This document shows, in pieces, positions 52,127 through 57,220 of a DNA stretch of 57,220 nucleotides. The notes below the pieces were generated by a model. That model saw only the letters and a program-made list of their open reading frames with translations, searched no databases and was not told the DNA's origin. Both the position numbers and the translations under genes were made by a program. This stretch comes from an uncultured Burkholderiales bacterium (lineage in GTDB: Bacteria; Pseudomonadota; Gammaproteobacteria; Burkholderiales; Thiobacillaceae), in the NCBI GenBank assembly GCA_938038385.1, contig CALHRD010000032.1, positions 1 to 57,220 of the forward strand. Reading direction: 5' to 3'. The first letter of the stretch is position 1. Each line of letters begins with the position of its first letter.

Positions 52127-53386
52127 ATGCATCTATCGGAATTGAAACAACTGCACGTCAGCGAACTGCTGGCGATGGCAGAGGCGAGCGGCATCGAGAA
52201 TGCCAATCGCATGCGCAAGCAGGAGCTGATCTTCGCCCTGCTCAAGACCAAGGCCAAGCAGGGCGAGATCATCTACGGGGATGGCGTGCTGGAAGTACTG
52301 CCGGACGGATTCGGTTTCCTGCGCTCGCCCGACACCTCCTATCTTGCAAACACCGACGACATCTACGTCTCGCCCTCGCAGGTGCGCCGCTTCAACCTGC
52401 GTACCGGCGACACCATCGAGGGTGAGGTGCGCACGCCCAAGGACGGCGAGCGTTACTTTGCCCTGACCAAGCTCGACAAGGTCAACGGCGAGCCGCCCGA
52501 GGCGCTCAAGCACAAGATCATGTTCGAGAACCTGACGCCCTTGTTCCCGAACGAACCCTTCAGGCTGGAACGGGACATCAAGGCGGAAGAGAACATGACG
52601 GGTCGGGTGATCGACATCATCGCCCCGATCGGCAAGGGCTCGCGCGGGCTGATCGTCGCCCCGCCCAAGTCGGGCAAGACCGTGATGCTGCAACACATCG
52701 CCCACGCCATCACCGCCAATCACCCCGAGGCCATCCTGATCGTCCTGCTCATCGACGAGCGCCCCGAAGAGGTCACGGAGATGACGCGCACGGTGAAAGG
52801 CGAGGTGGTGGCCTCCACCTTCGACGAGCCCGCGAGCCGCCACGTGCAGGTCGCCGAGATGGTGCTGGAGAAGGCCAAACGCCTGGTCGAGCACAAGAAG
52901 GACGTGGTCATCCTGCTCGACTCCATCACCCGGCTGGCGCGCGCCTACAACACCGTGCAGCCGGCCTCGGGCAAGGTGCTCACCGGCGGCGTGGACGCCA
53001 ACGCCCTGCAAAAGCCCAAGCGCTTCTTCGGCGCGGCGCGCAACATCGAGGAAGGCGGCTCGCTCACCATCCTGGCCACCGCACTCATCGACACCGGCAG
53101 CCGCATGGACGACGTGATCTACGAGGAATTCAAGGGCACCGGCAATATGGAGATCCATCTCGACCGGCGCATGGCCGAGAAGCGCGTCTATCCGGCGATC
53201 AACGTCAACCGCTCCGGCACGCGCAAGGAGGAGCTGCTGATCAAGCCGGACGTACTGCAGAAGATCTGGGTGCTGCGCAAACTGCTCTACCCGATGGACG
53301 ACCTGGAGGCCATGGAATTTCTGCTCGACAAGATCCGCGTGACCAAGGACAACGCCGCTTTCTTCGACTCCATGCGCCGCGGCTGA
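52127..53386 (+). CDS. rho: Transcription termination factor Rho
   Basis: A 419-residue hexameric RNA helicase. N-terminal [20 protein letters not shown] and the cold-shock-like RNA-binding domain ([23 protein letters not shown]) precede the ATPase with Walker A APPKSGKT and Q-loop and R-loop motifs ([37 protein letters not shown]). The sequence and length are standard. Confidence 0.98.
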   Translation: MHLSELKQLHVSELLAMAEASGIENANRMRKQELIFALLKTKAKQGEIIYGDGVLEVLPDGFGFLRSPDTSYLANTDDIYVSPSQVRRFNLRTGDTIEGEVRTPKDGERYFALTKLDKVNGEPPEALKHKIMFENLTPLFPNEPFRLERDIKAEENMTGRVIDIIAPIGKGSRGLIVAPPKSGKTVMLQHIAHAITANHPEAILIVLLIDERPEEVTEMTRTVKGEVVASTFDEPASRHVQVAEMVLEKAKRLVEHKKDVVILLDSITRLARAYNTVQPASGKVLTGGVDANALQKPKRFFGAARNIEEGGSLTILATALIDTGSRMDDVIYEEFKGTGNMEIHLDRRMAEKRVYPAINVNRSGTRKEELLIKPDVLQKIWVLRKLLYPMDDLEAMEFLLDKIRVTKDNAAFFDSMRRG

Positions 53387-53387
53387 C

Positions 53388-53466
53388 AGGGTTCAGGTTA
53401 CGGGGTCCAGGTTACAGTCCGGCACGGGCGGCAAAACCGCCGACCAAACCGAAACCTGTACCTGAA
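53388..53466. repeat. Low-complexity inverted repeat between rho and argB
   Basis: The left arm has GGTTCAGGTTAC and GGTCCAGGTTAC units (53391-53415), the right arm TGTACCTGAAACCC-type units around 53455-53470, pairing imperfectly. A small perfect hairpin GGCGG-caaaa-CCGCC lies at the core. It could serve as a bidirectional terminator between the convergent rho and argB genes, although no T-tract is present. Confidence 0.55.
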
Positions 53467-53473
53467 ACCCGAT

Positions 53474-54406
<933 letters not shown>

Positions 54407-54522
54407 TCAAGGGAGAGACGACCATCCCGGTCGATGCAGTGTAGGGTGGTTGACGGCCGCCATGCCGACGAGGCATGGGCCATACAAGCCAGGATCTCAG
54501 GTCCAGCGCTCAGCGCCTGCCA

Positions 54523-54551
54523 TTGTCACAATAGCTTCACGCTACCGTCAT
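54523..54551 (+). promoter_or_regulatory. Pho box upstream of phoB
   Basis: TTGTCAC, AATA, GCTTCAC, GCTA, CCGTCAT: three 7-base units with 4-base spacers, the precise layout of PhoB binding sites, ending 43 bases before the phoB start. phoB is known to activate itself through such a site, so this is likely functional. Confidence 0.65.
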
Positions 54552-54594
54552 ACCATCCAGCGCTGTTCCGACTTGCGCAGAGAACGGGGGTCCC

Positions 54595-55281
54595 ATGTCC
54601 GCAACCATCCTGGTGGTCGAAGACGAACCCGGCATACAGGAAGTCCTGAAATTCAATCTGGGTCAGCACGGTCATGACGTGCTGGTGGCCCCGGATGCGG
54701 AGGAGGCCCTCGGCATGCTGCGCGGGGCGCTGCCCGACCTGATCCTGCTGGACTGGATGCTGCCGGGCATGTCGGGCATCGATTTCGCCCGCAGGGTGCG
54801 CGCCGACCATCGCCTGAAAGGGGTGCCCATCATCATTCTCACCGCTCGCACCGAGGAGCGGGACAAGGTGCTGGGACTGGACATCGGCGCCGACGACTAC
54901 ATCACCAAGCCTTTCAGCCCGCGCGAGCTCATGGCCCGCATCAAGGCGGTGTTGCGCCGCCGCGCGCCGCAGATGACCGAAGACCCCGTCGAGATTGCCG
55001 GCCTCAGGCTGGACCCGGTCAGCCACCGCGTATACGGGGACGGCACGCCGCTGGAGCTGGGACCGACCGAGTTTCGCCTGCTTCATTTCCTGATGACCCA
55101 TCCGGAGCGGGTCTATTCCCGCTCGCAACTGCTGGATCACGTCTGGGGCGATCACGTCTTCGTCGAGGAACGCACGGTGGACGTGCATATCCGGCGCCTG
55201 CGCAGTGCGCTCGAGCCCACCGGACACAATCGTCTGATCCAGACCGTGCGCGGTTCCGGATATCGTCTGTCGGCGACCTGA
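54595..55281 (+). CDS. phoB: Phosphate response regulator PhoB
   Basis: A 228-residue OmpR-class regulator. The receiver domain has VEDE at 8-11, Asp53 in LLDWMLPG and Lys105 in [10 protein letters not shown]; the C-terminal winged helix includes [26 protein letters not shown] and [14 protein letters not shown]. It controls phosphate uptake genes on phosphate limitation. phoR follows after 37 bases. Confidence 0.97.
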   Translation: MSATILVVEDEPGIQEVLKFNLGQHGHDVLVAPDAEEALGMLRGALPDLILLDWMLPGMSGIDFARRVRADHRLKGVPIIILTARTEERDKVLGLDIGADDYITKPFSPRELMARIKAVLRRRAPQMTEDPVEIAGLRLDPVSHRVYGDGTPLELGPTEFRLLHFLMTHPERVYSRSQLLDHVWGDHVFVEERTVDVHIRRLRSALEPTGHNRLIQTVRGSGYRLSAT

Positions 55282-55318
55282 GCTAGAATCTGCGGGCCGC
55301 TCAACCCGATATCCGCCC

Positions 55319-56650
55319 GTGCAGCCCCATTGGTGGCGGACCCTGGCATATCTCCTGGGCCTGCTCGTCCTCTCCCTGATCCTCTGGCTCGCCGTCGATG
55401 CACTCGCCGGCCTGCTTGCCTTGTGCTTCGGCCTCGCCCTGCAACTGACCCATCACCTGCGCCAGCTCATGCGCTTCGAGGCCTGGCTGGCCTCACCGAC
55501 ACAGCCGGTCCCGGAATCAGGAGGGTTGTGGGGAGATGTCCTGCACAAGGTGGCACAGGTGATCCAGGCTCACCGCGATGACCGCGCCCGCAGCCACGCC
55601 GACCTGGAGCAGATGCTGCATGCGGCGCGCCTGCTGCCCGACGGTGTGGTCATCCTGGATGCACAGCACCGCATCGTCTGGTTCAACCAGGCCGCCCAGG
55701 GCCAGCTCGGCCTGAAAGACAAGCGCGATCTGGGGCAATTCATCGGCTACATCGTACGCAACGCCGCCTTCAATGCCTGGCTGACGGGTGCGCGGGAGGG
55801 GGCCTTCACCATGCCGGCGGCGGGCGACAGCAACCGCACCCTGACCCTGCAATGGGTACCCCTGCCGCGCGCCCAGAAAATGCTCCTGTGCCATGACATC
55901 ACGGAATTGGCCCGGGTGGATGCCATGCGACGGGACTTCGTGGCCAACGTCTCGCATGAGCTGCGCACGCCCATCACGGTGATCGTGGGCTTTCTGGAGG
56001 CCTTCGCCGACATGGAACAGCCCGACCCCAGACAGTTCAAGAACCACATCCAGCTGATGCGGGAGCAGTCCGACCGTATCCGGCGCCTGGTCGATGACCT
56101 GCTCACCCTGGCGCGTCTGGAGGCGGATGCCGACACCCAACCGGAACCGGTTGATGTCCCGACCCTGGTCCGTAGCCTGCTGCGCGAGGCGGAGACCCTG
56201 AGCGGCGGCCGCCACCGGATCGGCCTGGAAGTGGACAGCGACGCCGGCATTCTCGGCAACCCGAAGGAGATCCACAGCGCCTTGGGCAACCTGGTGTCGA
56301 ATGCTGTGCGCTACACCCCGAGCGGCGGCCAGATCACCCTGCGCTGGCGCAACACGCCCAGCGGTGGGGCGGAATTCTCGGTGACGGACACGGGCGAAGG
56401 CATCGAGGCGCAGCACATCCCACGCCTGACCGAGCGCTTCTACCGGGTGGACCGGGGCCGCTCGCGCGCCACCGGCGGCACCGGCCTGGGACTGGCCATC
56501 GTCAAGCACGTCCTGCAGCGGCACCAGGCGCGGCTCAGGGTCGAAAGCACCGTCGGCAGGGGAAGCACCTTCACGGCGGTGTTTCCCGCCGAACGGATCA
56601 TTCCGGCGGCGTCAGCAACGCCGCAACCGCCCGAGCAAGCCGCCGCCTGA
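55319..56650 (+). CDS. phoR: Phosphate sensor kinase PhoR
   Basis: A 443-residue kinase. Two membrane segments (about 8-44) are followed by a PAS domain (about 100-195), the phospho-acceptor His213 in VANVSHELRTP and the ATPase blocks LGNLVSNAVRYTP, DTGEGIE and GGTGLGLAIVKHV. Like E. coli PhoR it has no large periplasmic domain. It starts with GTG. The last 53 bases overlap the convergent HIT gene. Confidence 0.96.
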   Translation: MQPHWWRTLAYLLGLLVLSLILWLAVDALAGLLALCFGLALQLTHHLRQLMRFEAWLASPTQPVPESGGLWGDVLHKVAQVIQAHRDDRARSHADLEQMLHAARLLPDGVVILDAQHRIVWFNQAAQGQLGLKDKRDLGQFIGYIVRNAAFNAWLTGAREGAFTMPAAGDSNRTLTLQWVPLPRAQKMLLCHDITELARVDAMRRDFVANVSHELRTPITVIVGFLEAFADMEQPDPRQFKNHIQLMREQSDRIRRLVDDLLTLARLEADADTQPEPVDVPTLVRSLLREAETLSGGRHRIGLEVDSDAGILGNPKEIHSALGNLVSNAVRYTPSGGQITLRWRNTPSGGAEFSVTDTGEGIEAQHIPRLTERFYRVDRGRSRATGGTGLGLAIVKHVLQRHQARLRVESTVGRGSTFTAVFPAERIIPAASATPQPPEQAAA

Positions 56651-57026
56651 GCCCGTCGTGACCAGGCCGCGGTCGTGACGGGCGCCGCGGCGCCGCCCAG
56701 ATCGGGTCGGGGAAATGGCGGTCGTCGGCGAAGCGGGGGATCACGTGCCAGTGCAGGTGGGGCACCTGATTGCCCAGACTGGCCAGGTTGACCTTCTCCG
56801 GCCGCAGGACCTCGCGCGCCGCCGCCTCCACGGCGAAGACCACCGCCATCAGCCGGCAGCGCTCGGGTTCCGGCAGGTCGGTCATCTCGCGCACGTGGGC
56901 ATTTAGGATAACCCGACAGTAGCCGGTATAGTCCGGATCCTCCACCCAGACCACTCGGCACAGGTCGTCACGCCAGAGCACCCCGCCGCCGTCGGCGGTG
57001 CACAGGGGACAGATCGACTCACTCAC
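56598..57026 (-). CDS. HIT family protein
   Basis: A 142-residue histidine-triad nucleotide hydrolase or transferase. The motif HLHWHVIPR contains the catalytic His triad, with CPLCTADGG (zinc-ribbon-like Cys pair) at the N-terminus, and YTGYCRVILNAHVREMTDLP in the nucleotide-binding part. The start is GTG at 57026, overlapping the upstream gene stop (GTGA). Length is typical. Confidence 0.92.
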   Translation of the reverse strand: MSESICPLCTADGGGVLWRDDLCRVVWVEDPDYTGYCRVILNAHVREMTDLPEPERCRLMAVVFAVEAAAREVLRPEKVNLASLGNQVPHLHWHVIPRFADDRHFPDPIWAAPRRPSRPRPGHDGLRRRLARAVAALLTPPE

Positions 57027-57220
57027 AGCAGCACCCGTTCGATCCCCCCCCGCTTCACGCGGGCGAGAAAGTCGGCCTGCCAATTCTCGCCCATCCGCAG
57101 CCGGGCCAGTTCGATGACCAGATAGTCCGCTTCCACGCCCGCGTCGCCCTCGAAGCGCGACAACCCCTGCAGACAGGAAGGGCAGGAGGTAAGCAGTTTG
57201 ATGGGGAGCTGGCCGCCTTC
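57023..57220 (-). CDS. C-terminal end of a large FAD-linked/Fe-S oxidoreductase (partial)
   Basis: The last 65 codons of a gene that continues beyond the right edge. The visible residues (IKLLTSCPSCLQGLSRFEGD, then EADYLVIELARLRMGENWQ and GGIERVLL) resemble the C-terminal Fe-S/CCG-like domain of large FAD/FMN-binding oxidoreductases related to D-lactate dehydrogenases. The CPSC motif may bind an iron-sulfur cluster. It overlaps the HIT gene by 4 bases. Confidence 0.75.
   Translation of the reverse strand, partial: EGGQLPIKLLTSCPSCLQGLSRFEGDAGVEADYLVIELARLRMGENWQADFLARVKRGGIERVLL

Overview
The window is GC-rich, densely coded bacterial DNA from a gammaproteobacterium, probably of the Chromatiales/Thiotrichales type. 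The reasons are the gene order argH / algZ-algR / hemC-hemD-hemX-hemY, the neighbouring cyaY / lptM-lysA pair (the arrangement known from Pseudomonas and relatives), the yqgE-ruvX-pyrR-pyrB-pyrC' operon with a non-catalytic dihydroorotase homologue, and a complete run of exosortase A (XrtA/EpsH) type exopolysaccharide genes. The species cannot be named from sequence alone. I see no rRNA, tRNA, CRISPR array or intact transposase.

Layout. (1) 174-2503, plus strand: a secreted DUF4124/glutaredoxin-like protein and an asparagine-synthase-like protein that lacks the usual N-terminal Cys. (2) 2507-18719, minus strand: a 16-kb exopolysaccharide locus read from the export lipoprotein down to two glycosyltransferases and an amidotransferase: Wza-like exporter, chain-length regulator, tyrosine autokinase, outer-membrane barrel, AAA ATPase, UDP-GlcNAc 2-epimerase, deacetylase, FemAB-like protein, three GT4 glycosyltransferases, and exosortase A fused to EpsI. 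No PEP-CTERM substrate gene lies in the window. (3) 18922-21968, plus: MazG-like pyrophosphohydrolase, [2Fe-2S] protein, hydrolase and a two-gene ABC exporter, tightly overlapped. (4) 21983-29079, minus: yqgE-ruvX-pyrR-pyrB-pyrC'-lonB-usp. (5) 29222-32393, plus: photolyase, DOMON-like protein, NamZ-type muramidase. (6) 32354-34442: a small acquired island (two lipoproteins, XRE regulator) set into the 3' end of namZ. (7) 34427-45106: NAD-binding epimerase-like protein, 2Fe-2S flavin reductase, the hem genes, AlgZ/AlgR, ArgH, a repeat-rich gap, CyaY. (8) 45151-57220: lptM-lysA, a histone-H1-like protein, thioredoxins, a glycosyltransferase with hda, nadA, fdxA, trxA, rho, argB, phoB-phoR, a HIT protein and the 3' end of a large FAD/Fe-S oxidoreductase.

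The main novelty is in non-coding structure. There are three kinds of small repeats: (a) a family ending in CCTAATGGAAAATCTGGG whose hairpin stem differs completely between copies yet stays perfectly paired; (b) palindromic MITE-like elements with CCTGAATCCG-type ends, one of which supplies the last codons of namZ; and (c) at least four gene borders carrying inverted repeats whose arms are low-complexity, each locus using a different sequence. An in-frame palindromic insert inside the gene at 34427-35383 adds a fourth kind. The island at 32354-34442 is bounded by two copies of the namZ 3' end, so that namZ borrows its stop codon from the element and the XRE gene borrows its stop codon from the namZ copy. 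Candidate control sites include Pho-box-like repeats on both sides of the argB/phoB gap, a palindrome in front of the XRE gene and a palindrome between algZ and argH.
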